Part shown: piece by piece, positions 1 to 11,900 of the stretch
Layout: every line of letters begins with the position of its first letter
How positions within the stretch are numbered: the stretch's first letter is position 1
Assembly (NCBI RefSeq): GCF_023101765.2
Contig: NC_064226.1
Coordinates: forward strand, 5,200,001-5,264,000
From: Spodoptera frugiperda
Taxonomy: Eukaryota > Arthropoda > Insecta > Lepidoptera > Noctuidae
Length of the DNA: 64,000 bases
Direction of reading: 5' to 3'
Notes under the pieces: model-generated
Databases searched by the model: none
Seen by the model: the letters and a program-made list of their open reading frames with translations, nothing else
What the model was told of the DNA's origin: nothing
Made by a program: the position numbers and the translations under genes

Positions 1-1099
1 AAAAATTTTGGCCCCCTCACTGGTACTTAACATTATCGTGCAATGATTTAAACTGGCCCGATATGGTAAATGCTCTTGCTGATGATCGCACCAATTATCC
101 CATTGAAGACCTAATCTTTTCAGAAGAACGGCGCCTTGTAGAAGCGTATCCAGTAACTTTATCTAGACATTTTATAATGCGTTTTTGCAAGATTACAAAA
201 AGGAAATAATCCAATTTCAGGGAAAAAAATCATTGATTTTTGGTGGCGGGTAGAATTTCAGCTAAAATTAAGTTCTCATATTCATATGGTTATATGGTGC
301 GGTTTTGATACTACAGAAAGAAAGCGGTTACTGGAGCAGGTAGTAACCTGCGAGATACCAGACACAGACGACGAGCCTGAACTGCACGATTTAGTTGTCC
401 AATTACAATCACATAGACATACACAAAGTTGCTACAAAAATAACCAAAATATTTGCAGATTCGGCTTTCCTAGACCGATATCGGACAAAACCGAAGTCCT
501 AGATGACGACCAAGCAAACAGAAATGGTGGGAGATTTTATATTTTGAAAAGAAACGAATCAGAAACTATGACTAATTGCTATAATTATCGTTTGCTAAAA
601 CTATGGGGTGCCAATATTGATCTTCAACCATGCGGTTCGTTTAATGCGTATTCGTGAACACTTGCTTACCAGAACAACGTTATCGAATGCTGAGGATTGA
701 TTCTGAAAATTCTGAACCATACAAAAACTTGTTTGACACAATATGTTCAGAGATAGAGGCCTATCTCTTGAGCATCTCAGTCTAGGTGAGTTCGTAATCT
801 GGTACGATGTTGTTTCTTCTAAAGTGTTTGTTGATGAAGATCAGCAAGATATTGACGCATATGAATCTCACATCGAGGATGTGCCTGTTAGTTCAAGTAA
901 TGTTATACTTGACAATCTGGGAAGAATGAGAAAAAGAACACGTCCAGCCATAACACGAACACGTTACTTTACGTTAGCCTCAGATCCAGAGGCGCATTAT
1001 TATTCCTTAATATTGACTCATATTCCATTCCGGGCAGAAGAAGAATTGTTAGATGGATTCGACTCAGCCAGAACAGCTTTTTGGGCTAAAAATAATTAA
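1..1099 (+). mobile_element. Decayed Helitron (Rep/helicase region), 5' part outside window
   Basis: Three blocks of Helitron-type coding sequence lie in different frames. Bases 21-200 encode a segment with LSCNDLNWPDM. Bases 196-657 encode FWWRVEFQ, an HIHMV-like Rep motif block and a Cys/His segment with CRFGFPRP. Bases 743-1099 encode a segment resembling the stretch before the Helitron helicase domain (EFV-YDVV, YYSLILTHIPFR). The frame changes twice, and the expected sequence between the second and third blocks is too short, so this is a dead copy with frameshifts and an internal deletion. In intact elements this protein nicks and unwinds DNA for rolling-circle transposition. No Helitron 3' hairpin and CTRR end was identified. 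Confidence 0.85.
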
Positions 1100-2040
1100 G
1101 AAATCTAAAAAACCCGACTGCGTTTCTTTATAATATGGAAATGAATATGAAATTCTAGACCCGTTCTAAAAATTATGAAGACTTAGTGAGGGCACATACG
1201 GCTGGCTTTCTTTTAGTTTTTTAAATTCACTTTTTTATTCAATAAATTATTAATCAATCACGATAACCGCTTTGTTTTACTTGCTATTACTTGTTATCTT
1301 TAAAGTAATATGTATTTTCCGTTGGTCTGATAAAATGTCTTACGAGTTTCAGATTTAAAAGGTTAATTGTTGTTTAATTATGATAAATACAATAAATTTT
1401 CCTCGTCCTTTATCTTATTCTTACATTTGTCTTCTGATCAATGTGGATTGTAATACAATTATAACTATTATGTAATATCTTTATTTTTAATCGCATATGA
1501 CAGCAAACAGCGAATCACTTTATAGTTAGCAATTGGCGCCGCCCGTATGAATACTCGCAACAGTAGTTACAAGTGCGTTGCCGACCTTTTAGGGATTGAG
1601 TATTTGGGGATGAGAAATGGGAATTCGGTCTTTGGTGTCTCTAGTAACCTCACTCGCACGCCGCCAGTATTCTGTGTAATTATCGATGTTGAATTTTTAA
1701 TTATTCTGAACAACCTTGCACACTAGAAATAAAAAGTAAAAAGAATTTATTAAAAGCAAATATCATATCAATATCAAAAATTATAGTGTTTCTATTTTAT
1801 CATTTAGAAATATCTCAATTGAGTAATATGCCTTACCTATCTATTAAAAATGAACTTAATCTACGTTTAAAAATACGGATATTCTGTTCAGTTCTTATTA
1901 TAAATTTTTGGACCCATTGCAAAAATACTGTTTTTATAAAATGTAGATTTAGATATTGTAACATGTATCTAATTAAAATATTTTTTACATACATACTTGT
2001 TTCGTAAATGTATAGTGAGGGCATTGCTAATATTAAAAAA
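1100..2040. other. AT-rich gene-free stretch with repeat scraps
   Basis: No gene is supported here. Bases 1115-1135 carry an AACCCGACTGC motif that recurs at 2600, 62320 and 63205. Bases about 1515-1680 resemble an interspersed family (TTACAAGTGCGTTGCCG core) seen again near 45880 and, inverted, near 61990. The rest is low-complexity AT-rich sequence; the small open frames at 1786-2024 look accidental. Confidence 0.5.
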
Positions 2041-2043
2041 AAA

Positions 2044-2718
2044 ATAAATTACATGTAGCAACTGTCGGTAGATTTTAGATTGCAGATAGCTCTAATGCAC
2101 CTTTTTTGGCACTTGGACACCATTTCTTTACCCGTTGCATTTCCCCAAATCATAATTCCGTACCTCAACGGTGACGCTACTAACCCATGATACGCCATTA
2201 ATACTGTTTATCGGTTTGCCGTTTTAGTTAGCAATATGCAGAGCATTAGAGTATTATTTTAGCGTATTTTCTATATTTAGTCCTAAAAACTTTGTAACAT
2301 TAGTCTCATTAATAATTTTGTCTTTGTATTTAATATTTAAATTTTGATTTAGTCGTTGCTGAAATTTCATTATTACTGTTTTGTCTAAATTTATAACTAG
2401 ATTATTATTTATTAGCCAATTAACAACCGAATCAATGTTAGAGTTAATATCTGCCTCCAGTGAATGTAAGTCGTCACTATTAAAAAGTAGGGTACTGTCA
2501 TCTGCAAACATTGTCATGGGATATTTTGTTAACATCGGGAAATCATTAATGTAAATAATAAAAAACATAACCCTCCTTCTGGCGCAGTCGGGTAACAAAG
2601 TCGGGCCGAACACACTTCCCTGCGGTACTCCGTAAGATACCGTTCTCTGGTTAGACTTATAGGTAATTTCGTTATTTTTACAAATTCTATTAATAAATAT
2701 TATTTGTTGTCTGTACAA
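2044..2718 (-). pseudogene. Non-LTR retrotransposon reverse transcriptase fragment
   Basis: The minus strand encodes the palm region of a jockey-like non-LTR reverse transcriptase: YGVPQGSV then GP, YINDFP, the catalytic FADDS box, and a thumb-like region ending NVTKFLGLNI. After the frame closes at 2254 the family C-terminal region continues in another frame (2044-2210: LRYGIMIWGN, then a Lys/Arg-rich KCQKRCIRAI), so there is at least one frameshift. About 13 codons between GP and the FIIYIND block are foreign to the family and resemble the end of a DNA repeat. The 5' half of the element is missing. It is a truncated relic, not a functional gene. Confidence 0.85.
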
Positions 2719-2884
2719 TTCGTACAGTTAATTCAGCATTCTTGCTGTTTTACACGGAAATACATGTAATTGAAAATAAGAATGAAAATACTTCTATTGG
2801 CAGTCCATTGTCTCTGCCTACCCCCATGGGAGAGAGGCGTGAAGTTATGTATGTACATATGTGTACTGTCTTATGGTGATCATC

Positions 2885-3346
2885 TGTAGAAGGGTCAATT
2901 CTGTACATTGAAAATATTGAAAAAATAAATAGCAGGGGGTGTTACTGGATCGATACCAAACCCAAATATGTGATAAAAAAAATTTTGTCTGTCTGTCTGT
3001 ATGTTCAGGCAACACGTGAAATCTAACGGTTCGATTTCAATGAAACTTGGTATAATTATACCTTATTATCCTGGGCATAAAATGGGAATCTTTTTATCTT
3101 GGAAAAATACGTAGAAAAATATCTAAATATTTCAGTTTTATCCATAGACGTTGTTCTGTCGCGGCCCGCAGTGGATTCAGCGCCGTAATCTGTAGCGCTG
3201 AAAATCGGATTTGGCTTGAACCGTTTGCGGCACATGCGGGCTGCACGACGCCACGCCTCTCCGACTCCTATATAAGGACCATATAAGGACGGCGTTCCGC
3301 GCCACGCGATGCCCGATACGTCTCCTCGCAAATCTCCCGCGTTCGC
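2885..3346. repeat. Transposon-derived repeat
   Basis: The block begins near a TTTTGTCTGTCTGTCTG run followed by a CGTGAAATCTAACGGTTCG segment of the kind I associate with lepidopteran retroposons. It continues into a GC-rich part at 3155-3345 with TATATAAGGA at 3270. An open frame on the minus strand (3056-3364) has no recognisable family. I read the block as repeat debris, possibly a promoter-bearing terminal fragment; the element class is not settled. Confidence 0.4.
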
Positions 3347-3675
3347 CGTCGGATCATTCAGCAACAGCCGTTAGCTGAGCTGATTGTAAACTGAGACATG
3401 CGTGTTGCCATCTGACCAAGTCCGCTCATACTGTTGTGGTCCTTTCTTCTAAAGACCACTACAGAATACAACTTGTACGGTTCTCTCACATTATCCTCTA
3501 TTATATTGTCTGGACTTTAAAAGAGACTATGACCTCTGAGTTTGTTTCGGCATTTCTTCTCAGAGTAGTCGGATAGGAAATGCCGGCCTCATCTAGCTAT
3601 TTGAAATATTGACGTGTAAAAGTGTTATTTTATAACCCATTTACAGAAATAAATATCATTTATCATTTATTTAAC
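3347..3675 (+). mobile_element. Retroposon 3' end, copy 1, ATCATTT-type tail
   Basis: This block is closely similar to 60838-61156. Both begin at GTCGGATCATTCAGCAACAG and both share the segments GTCTGGACTTTAAAAGAGAC and TGACGTGTAAAAGTGTTAT. Both end in a short tandem tail of ATCATTT units, as expected for target-primed retroposition. The common 5' boundary suggests either a discrete short element or truncation at the same point. Copy 2 follows a reverse transcriptase C-terminus. Confidence 0.7.
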
Positions 3676-4482
3676 CCGATGATCCCATCACCATCTTGCA
3701 GGATTATAAAATTATCTTTATTTGCCCTGGCTGGGGGCCTTAACTTCTGGTTAGTGGCCACCCTAGGGATAGTCCGGTTAAGTAGTCAACAGCCTTAGCG
3801 TGCTGAACTACGAGTAGTCCTCTCGGGATTTTTGATGAGAAAAAAAAACCTCGCGATGCATATAATTTCTGAATTTTGCAGTGTGCAGTGTGGCGAGCGG
3901 TCGTTCTTATTGGAATTAATATTGTATGCGAGTAATTTTAAGCCGTGCTTTTCAGCGCGACCTTTTTGATTACTGGATTTGATGTCATTTCTAAGAGTGT
4001 TCCAATCAGTTATTTGTAAATACTTTTGTAATGGTTAAACAAAATTGGTTTATTTAGGTTGGTATTTTATTTTCTTTTTGTTTATCTTTGGAAACATAGG
4101 TATAGTAATTAGGTTATAAGGTAAAGTAGGTTAGTTATTAAACTCATATTGAAAAAATACTTATTAATTAATAGAACACGAGCTCAACAGCAGTAGCTCA
4201 ATAGAGGGATCATCTTAATTATTATGGGCCTAGCCGTATTTGGGTCCAATAGATATTTATAAAATGTCATTGTCAAAGTTACTCAAAATGGAGAAATAAA
4301 ACATCCACGCGACGACCGGACGCGCGGACGGAGTCGCGGGCGGAAGCTAAAGGAAGCGGAAGCGAAAATAAATTTCAGGACAAATAAAAACGAGTAAAGT
4401 AAATTAAGTGCAATTTAATAATTTTAATTATTCAGATTCTTATTGAAAATTGTAATATCATTATTCTGGTAGACTTGATTGT
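3676..4482. other. No gene seen between repeats and lipase 1
   Basis: Nothing codes here. A short GC-rich patch at about 4308-4372 (repeated CGCGCGGAC/GAGTCGCGGG words) looks like repeat debris. The part next to 4483 is the presumed 3' untranslated region of lipase 1; I did not find a clear AATAAA on the minus strand close to its stop codon. Confidence 0.4.
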
Positions 4483-6467
4483 TTAGAAAGGCCAAGCTGA
4501 TCCAGTTCTGAGTGCGAAGAGACCATTTCTGCAAAGAAAGACAAAAAACAATTAAAATTGATATTCAGATTACAAGCCAGATACTGAAACTACACTAAAA
4601 ATATTGTTTAATGGTAAAATACAAAATAAATCAGTCTTTAACTTTAGCAGCGAGTATACATTGTGAAGACCTCTCGCTTTGGAATATTTGGAGTAACATG
4701 GAAAACATGTGTTTATCTTCATTTATTAAAGGACTTTGTCTATCAGAGGCAACGTCATATGTATTATTAACATGAACCTCTTAGAATATTTTCAATGCCA
4801 ACGTATAACTTAGGGACTAGTAAGTGTGTTAAAATAATTTGTTATAATAAGAGTTTAATGCTAAAATACTTTAAAACTTACCCGCGCTTGGATACCACGG
4901 AGTTACCCATGTGTAAGGAAGCTCCACTGCAGGTTCCAAGTTCAGCCTCCCAGATGTTGGGGCACTGTCTGCCGATCAAGTGGTTGTGGCGTACGGTGGA
5001 GGCGAACAGCTCAGTGGAACGGCCGTGGGAGCATGTGCTTGCCCAACAACCAGGCTGAGGGTTTTTACCACCATTGGGGTAGAAGTCAGCGTTAGCAACA
5101 GGGTTGAAGATACCAAGAAGGTGACCATCAGTGTGGATAGCCTCAACATATTGACCAGCGTTGCTGTTCAAAGCGTTGCCATTGTTACTCCAACCAGGGC
5201 CAGCGGGGTCCAAACCTATAACGAAAATGTAAATTGTATTAAATGATGATTTCAATGACGGATTAAATGATTATTAAAATGAAATATTAAATAACATACC
5301 AGTAATACGTGCAGCACGGCCACTAACTTGACGTCCAGCATTTCCGACTACGTGAGCACCCAAACTGAATCCTACGAAGTGAACTTGGTTCCAGTTACCA
5401 CCGGCTGTGTTGATTAGCCAATTGACGAAGTTGCCGAGGTGCTGGCCTACACTGGGGACACCAGCGGCAGCAGTGTTGTAGGCGGAGTTAGCAAGAGCAC
5501 GCCAGTCTACTACGATGACGTTGCAGTCCATTACAGCAAGGAAGGCAGATGTAATGAGTGGGTTCATGGCAGTATTTCCATTGTTGTTCCATCCGTGAAC
5601 GATGACTTTCAAAGGCCGAGCACCGCTGTAATTGGAGCTCCAGATTGTGTTTGCATTGCCATTAACAATGACTTGAGCGTTGTTGGGGTTACTCCTGAAA
5701 GTTAATTTTAAAAGATTTAATTAGCAGTGAATCTCTACCATAAACAGAACCCTATGGTCTGGTATTATAAAAATGTGAATGAAATACATACTACAATGTT
5801 GTATTATAAAATGTAGGTATGTTATACTAAAGATTTCGTAACGATAATAAACATTATAGTACCAGAGTACACAACAATCATCTTTCTTAGATACTTTAGT
5901 CTTTGACTGCCGGCTGAAACCTTTTAACGGCAAACCCTCCGCTAGGGTTGCGTCGGTCAACATTTACCGCGTTAGCAGTGAACGTATTTTTATGAAGTGA
6001 GAGTATTTTTTTCAGTATAAAACAAAAAAACAAACTTAAAGCTATCGATGAAGCAGGAAAATTATTTTATGGACTTATGAAATTTACCTGATGATATGTC
6101 TCTAGGCTGATGATGATGATGAAATTTACCTGGTGAAAAGCCAGTATGCGTTGTTGGCTCCGTTCCTAGAGTTCAGCAGCGCTTCATCGACTGGCTCGTG
6201 GAGGTCGACCAGAACAGGTTTTCCTTCACCATCAGGCATCCAGATGTAGCGGCTCTCTCCCTCCACATAGTGACTGTTGTCTCCTGGGACGGTGGGCAGG
6301 GCGTGGCTGGCGCACACTAGAATTTAAATGATTACCATAATATTTTGTTGGCTGGTGATAAAAGAATCAAGCTGTATAATTCCTTCCTCCTTCCAGAATG
6401 TAATATAAAAATTAAAAGGTAAGTACTAACACGCCACCAAAGCTGCTAATACAACCAAAAGCTTCAT
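4483..6467 (-). CDS. Lipase 1: secreted pancreatic-lipase-family enzyme, complete triad
   Basis: Five exons on the minus strand: 6431-6467, 6130-6316, 5300-5694, 4882-5215 and 4483-4528. All have GT-AG borders and consistent phases, giving 332 aa. The protein starts with a hydrophobic signal peptide (MKLLVVLAALVAL). It has the HGW oxyanion loop at about 108-110, the nucleophile motif GFSLG with Ser185, the acid in GLDP (Asp209) and the base in CSHGR (His270), so the triad is complete. It most likely hydrolyses lipid esters outside the cell, for instance in the midgut lumen; the substrate is not visible from sequence. The last exon is only 46 nt and was placed by its pyrimidine tract and phase; it adds a C-terminal strand ending in TGSAWPF, as in neighbouring paralogues. 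Lipases 2 and 3 lie close by and keep the same fold but lack catalytic residues. Confidence 0.92.
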
Positions 6468-6515
6468 GTTCACGAGACCAATGGTAACTGCACATAAGTT
6501 GTCGATACATATTCG

Positions 6516-6536
6516 TTTTTATAAAATGCGTTATCT
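6516..6536 (-). promoter_or_regulatory. Core promoter of lipase 1: TATA box plus GATA site
   Basis: On the minus strand TATAAAAA (6516-6523) lies about 50 bases upstream of the start codon. An AGATAA motif (6531-6536) lies 7 bases further upstream. Lipase 2 has the same pair with nearly the same spacing. GATA factors are known drivers of insect gut genes; use of this site is inferred. Confidence 0.6.
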
Positions 6537-7035
6537 AATTGATTGTTTCAATCAGGATTAATTATTATTAATCTATTGATTCAGTAAACAGATTTTTATT
6601 ACAGATATCTACGATTGAAAAGTAAATTACCGTTTGTTTACATTACTTACACGTAAAATTTTAGTTCGTGAATTATCCAACGCCGGATTATAATATTGTA
6701 TGGTCATCGAGATTAAAAGTTTGTACCAAAATCAAGATCGACCTGCATTCAGGAAAGGATGTCAAAGTCAAAGTCAAAGTTTTTATCACCTTACACATTG
6801 GTTTATTCGGTCTTCGCAGCCAAGCTTTAGCATAGTTGAGTTTTCGGTAATTGATTAAATATCACCTTTTAATTGGTTTAAAAACGTGCTTAGAATAATA
6901 TAAAACAGATATTTAAAATATGATAGTTTGTATCACCCAAAACGAATATAATTAGGTATAGCTGGCATTTGTTAATACAAATACAGTTAATTATCATATA
7001 TGTAACATTATAATAAAATGCTACATACTTTATGA
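6524..7035. other. Intergenic, AT-rich; one retroposon tail
   Basis: Upstream region of lipase 1. At 6760-6778 there is a GTCAAA tandem run, the reverse complement of the CTTTGACTTTGAC tail of the retroposon ends at 30699 and 57550. Nothing else is recognised. Confidence 0.4.
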
Positions 7036-8110
7036 TAATTACTAGCTTTCCGCCCGCGGCTTCGCCCACGTGTAATTCGGTTATATATAGCGTTTTTTAA
7101 TGACCTCGACAGGGCTTTTTCTTCCACAGGCTGAAATCTTCTCCCGCTCTGGGTGGAACGGAAGGGAATGTCAGACTTTTACTGACTAAAACCCACCTCG
7201 TTCCTTCAGTTGCCCTTTGCGTTCCGGGGCCACGGTATCTCGTTAGAACTTTCCCGCAGCCCCGGCTCAGTTTATCCCGTTTTCCCCCCTTGGGGGTTGA
7301 CATTTCAAAAATCCCTTCTTAGTGCTCACTTATGTTACTAAAGGAACCTCTGTTCAAAATCTCAGACTCCTATACCGAGCGGTTTCGGCTGTGCGTTAAT
7401 AAATCAGTCACCCAATCGCACCCCTAAATCACGATTGGAGGGTAGTTTGAAAAAACTTATAATGTCAAACATATTTACTTGCCTATGTACGTGTTCATGC
7501 CAAGTTTCAAGTTTATAAACCCAAGGAATAAGATTTTTCATAGAAACGTTTTTACCCTTTTCCCCCCCTTGGGGGTTGAATTTCCAAAAATCCTTTCTTA
7601 GTGCTCCCCTACATATCCCAAGGAACCTACATTCCAACTTTCAGCTGTCTACGACCAGTAGTTTCGACTGTGCGTTGTCTGTCAGTCACTCAGTAACGGA
7701 AGAGTTAATAAGAGATACCGTAAGACAATGGAAACTAGAACGACGAAACTATGACCCCATGTTATGCGATGTAATTATAAACATGTTACGTAATAATATT
7801 TATTTTCATGATAACAAATATTTTATCTGCAAAGAAATTCTAGACAATGTTCAATGTTTTTGTGTTTGAGAAATTTCATTAATGTTATTGCAAGGAGAAT
7901 GAAGCTTTTATGCGCTTCTCCTAGCGGCTTCACCCAAATTCGTGTGGGATAATAAGTAGCCTAGTGTATTCCAGACCATAATCTACCCTTGTTTCAAATT
8001 TCATTTCGATCCCTTCAGCTTTTCTTTTATCTGTTTTGTGCCTTCATCCATTTGACGCGAAGGAGTAAAAAACAATTACATACAGACTTTCGCATTTATA
8101 AGTAATATTA
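7036..8110. repeat. Cluster of retroposon fragments with an internal direct repeat
   Basis: The block opens with CGCCCGCGGCTTCGCCCACG, typical of lepidopteran retroposon fragments. Two diverged direct copies follow at about 7274-7413 and 7558-7692; both contain TTGGGGGTTGA and a TTCTTAGTGCTC segment. A segment at 7880-8110 (GGCTTCACCCAAATTCG, CTTTCGCATTTATAA, TATTAGTAGG) resembles an RTE-like 3' end and is partly repeated at 9085-9250. Open frames here have no family resemblance. Confidence 0.6.
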
Positions 8111-8974
8111 GTAGGGTGTCGGTAAATCTTTACCTTTACCTTTTAGGAATTAAAGGGGTGATAATGTTATAATAATATCAAATCCTTAATTAATTTAATT
8201 AAATCATTTTTGGCTTTAGTGTCTTTCTAATAGCACCCCTACTATTTTTTTTTTTTAATTTCAATGTGCAGAATTAACACTTACACAGACAGTTTTATTA
8301 TATGTATAGATATAAGCTATTTTAGAATAATATTGCATAATATTTGCAAAATATCTACAAAAGTTAATTCGATTTCATTAATTATTGAGATTAAGCACGA
8401 TTGGTAAGATATTTTACCAATTACATATAATTGATTACCTAGTGACGTTTTAATATCAGCCATTGATCTAAATGCCACAATCATACATTCTTCAAAATAT
8501 CTAGGTACATTTTGGGTAAAAGTTGTAATAAATCTGTATTATTTCGTACCATTAAGTCAAGTTGCTTTTGACCAGGGTCTTAGTTTAGTCTGGGGCCTTA
8601 GTTGTCTGCTATTACAATTGTGTCTATTGTAATAGCAGACTACTAAGGCCCCAGTTGCCATGCTCTGAGCACAATTCCAGATTATACATGTTTAGTAAGA
8701 CTGCAGAGCAACACTGTTACATTAAAACGAATCACAATCATTGTATTTGTTTATTTCGGTAGCTGTATGCATTGTTATGTTACAATCTAGGTCTCAGCCA
8801 TGTTTTGTTAATACTATGTATATTTGTTTGTAATGTGTGTTGTGCATCGCAATAATACATATTTATTCACGGTTTGTGGTACACTTATATACATGTTATT
8901 AAATAATAAATAGACGGGAGGCTTAGATACTTTATTGATTTAGTTGTCAGGTAAAACTCGGAATAAATAAATCT
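8111..8974. other. Intergenic AT-rich stretch with lipase 2 poly(A) signal
   Basis: No gene seen. The minus strand has AATAAA at 8931-8936, 40 bases after the lipase 2 stop codon, a plausible polyadenylation signal. A compact hairpin lies at 8591-8653 (separate entry). Confidence 0.5.
8591..8653. repeat. Short near-perfect inverted repeat (hairpin)
   Basis: Two 28-base arms (left 8591-8618, right 8626-8653) pair with one mismatch around a 7-base loop. The outer word TGGGGCCTTAGT ends each arm. A related word (AGACTAAGGCCCCTG) occurs near 12128, so this is probably a small foldback element and not a gene. Confidence 0.7.
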
Positions 8975-11900
8975 TTAGCCCTGAGCAAATGGAGGCTCGC
9001 GGTTAGTCTGGAACGTATAGATACCGGATACACTGAAAAGTAAGAAATATCTTGTTAGTATTAGTTGTTACAGTACTTATTCTAGAATAGCTTTTTCCAA
9101 CGGCTTCGGATAAAGTGTCTTATGTTCCAGACCAGAATCTACCCCTGTTTCAAATTTAACTCGGTCCGTTTAGCCATTTTGACGCGATTAAGTAACAAAC
9201 ACACAAAAACGCAAACTGATAAACACACAAATTCACAAACATTTTATAACAAGTTTATAAAATAGTAAGATCCCGCCGTTACATTCCACGCTACGCGTTT
9301 TTTTTTATAACTTTAATCCCAGAAGGGGTAGGCAGAGGTGCACATTATGGCACATGATGCCAATGTACACCTACATTGGCATTATGTGGGTATAGGTGGT
9401 GACATTTCCAGACTCCGTGCTGCCACTGAGAAATTTTCGAAAAACCGAAAAAAGCCCAATAATACTTCGCCCGACCCGGGAATCGAACCCGAGACCCCTT
9501 GCCCGGCAACCACTCGGCCAACGAGGCAGTCACGCTACGCGTTCTACAGTTATACATAGAAGATGTATAAATGGTCTTAACTGAGTAGGTAATATTAAAA
9601 TATCCTCACCCGGACTTATCTGCGAGACCACCGAAGACTACTCCCTTATCCCCTGAGCATGTTTGACCAACGGCTTCCTCGTAACTGTCACAAGCTGTAG
9701 CAACAAATTGGCTACCACCCGCGGCTAGAGACTCAGCATAGAAGACGTAACCCATATTTTGGGAGCAACTGACATCAGTAGCGCAATTAGGTTGATTGGC
9801 ACCACCGTTGGGGTAAAAGTCAATTTTTCCCAAGGGGTAGTCGTAGCCGAGGCTACCAGCGGTAACGTGGAGAACCTCTGTTACTAAAGCTTTGTCGGCG
9901 CTCAATTTGTGAGGGTGGTGAGTCCAGCCAACCAAGGAAGGATCGATAGCTGTAAAGAGAAAATCATTTAATTATATACTATCATAATGCATTTATTGAT
10001 AGTACCTACTGCTAAGACTGGATATGCCACTACATCGAGTGGTCACACCTCTCACTGCAAAGTAAGGCTTGGTTCCAGTGGCCGCCATAATTTTATTCGA
10101 TTATGTACAACTAAACTAAGAAAACAAAATGTACAAGAACATGAACTTACCAACAATATGACCAATGTTACCGGTACTGACGAACGAAGCGGCAATACCG
10201 GCAATATGTGCACCGAGACCAATACCCACAATACGATAGTTTTCTGGACCGTAGGCGGCGATGTTGATTAACAGGTTGATGAAGGATGCGATGCGCTCTC
10301 CGCACTGCACAGCGTTAGCGAGACCCTGTGAGTACATGCCAGAGCCGGCACTCCAGTCGACAGCGATCAAGTTGACATCTTGAGCCACTAAGTGTGCTAA
10401 CAAAAACAAAAACAACAACACAGTTTTAATATCCTTACTATCTATATTTCTTAGGTAGGAAATAATCCTATAAATGTTAATATAGTAGTAAGTAGCAATT
10501 AAACAACAGATAATCTCAATTTAATTTACTTTACAGACCGATCTTAATCCACAGTCTGTGTTTTTGTTTTTGATAGAAACTCCGCACAACTAATATTAAA
10601 AATAGACCTCTTTGGCTGAAAGTCTTTAAAAAAAATGTTACGTATCTACATAGATTTTGTGGTGGTAGGTAGAAATAACTTAGGTATATAATCTAATGTA
10701 ATAAATTAATTACCAGAGACAACATAGGCATTGAAGTTTCCTGTAGCGGCATCGCCACTGTTATGGATAGTTATTACAGTGGGGCGGAAGGGAGAGAATG
10801 AGGACTGCATGACGGAGTTCGCAGTGGGCAGCAGAGGCTCGCTCACAGACGGGCTCCCTCTAAACAAGAACAAAAACCATTAGTGTTTTATTTTCTTTCT
10901 TAGAAGTTTGTAACTCGCTTTTACTTTCATTTAATTTTTTCATACAAACCTGTGGAACATGTGGAATATAACATCCATCTCACCCAGGCCATATCCAGAG
11001 GCTGAAACAATAAAATTAAACTGAGTAATTGGTACAACTGTCACGCGCCTCGGGCTGGAATTGCTGAATTGGACGAAAATAGTTTTTTTCTAAGTAAAAT
11101 TCATAGCTTGGAAGCTAAAAACATCTAAAGCCAATATTCTTACGAATGGTCTCTCTCCGATATATTATGCAACATCGATGGATTATGAGACTAAGGGAAC
11201 AAAGAGACCTCCACACTTCTGTAATGTACTTGGTTCGTGTCAATAATATTGAAACCGGTTAGGGAATCTTCCATTATAGTACTTGTATCGAGGAAATTTG
11301 ATACTGGATCTAAGTTACTTGACATAGTTACAAGAGAGAAAAGTGCATAATGAATAAGTGTTCATGTCCTATCATAAATTATGAAATATATAGGTATTAC
11401 AACGAGGCGGTAGCTAATCAAAGAATAACTTTAATTGATAGTAGCAAATACAGGAGTGGATTTCTCTGTAAAGATTACATTGTATTGTAATGAGTTAAGT
11501 GCTCTGATAAGATTGCAAATAATATATAACTACTACAAAATAATAGAAGTAAATACAATAAAATGTGATTTTTTATGTTAGTAAAAGGTGTGATGTTTTC
11601 TAATGGGAAAAGGGATTATTCTTCGACCAGGTGCGGTCTTCGGGCTTGATGGGATACTATCCAACATGGTACCAACTTTGGGAAGTTGTATGTATCAGAA
11701 AAAATAGATTCTTTGTTAAAATTGCTTTTTTGCCTAACGATTTGTGATTAAAATAAAATAAAATAATAGTTAACATTTGTAAGTACGAAAAAGTTAGAAA
11801 TTTATATTAATAATATAGGTAATAATAAGTATTATCATATTGTAATCATAATTGCAGCTCGCCGAAATTTAATCACAGGAAGGTTTTACATTAATATAGG

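Noticed and set aside
3056..3364. 102-residue open frame on minus
   Set aside because: Lies in GC-rich repeat debris and shows no domain or splice-consistent extension.
7097..7869. Several open frames in 7.1-7.9 kb
   Set aside because: They fall in duplicated retroposon fragments and match no protein family that I recognise.
9480..9531. Possible tRNA gene (A/B boxes)
   Set aside because: Same tRNA-derived head is repeated at 19512 and 24850 with a common SINE body.
9606..10421. Lipase 2 as a decayed pseudogene
   Set aside because: All six exons are open, in phase and with good splice sites; only catalytic residues are changed, so pseudoenzyme fits better.
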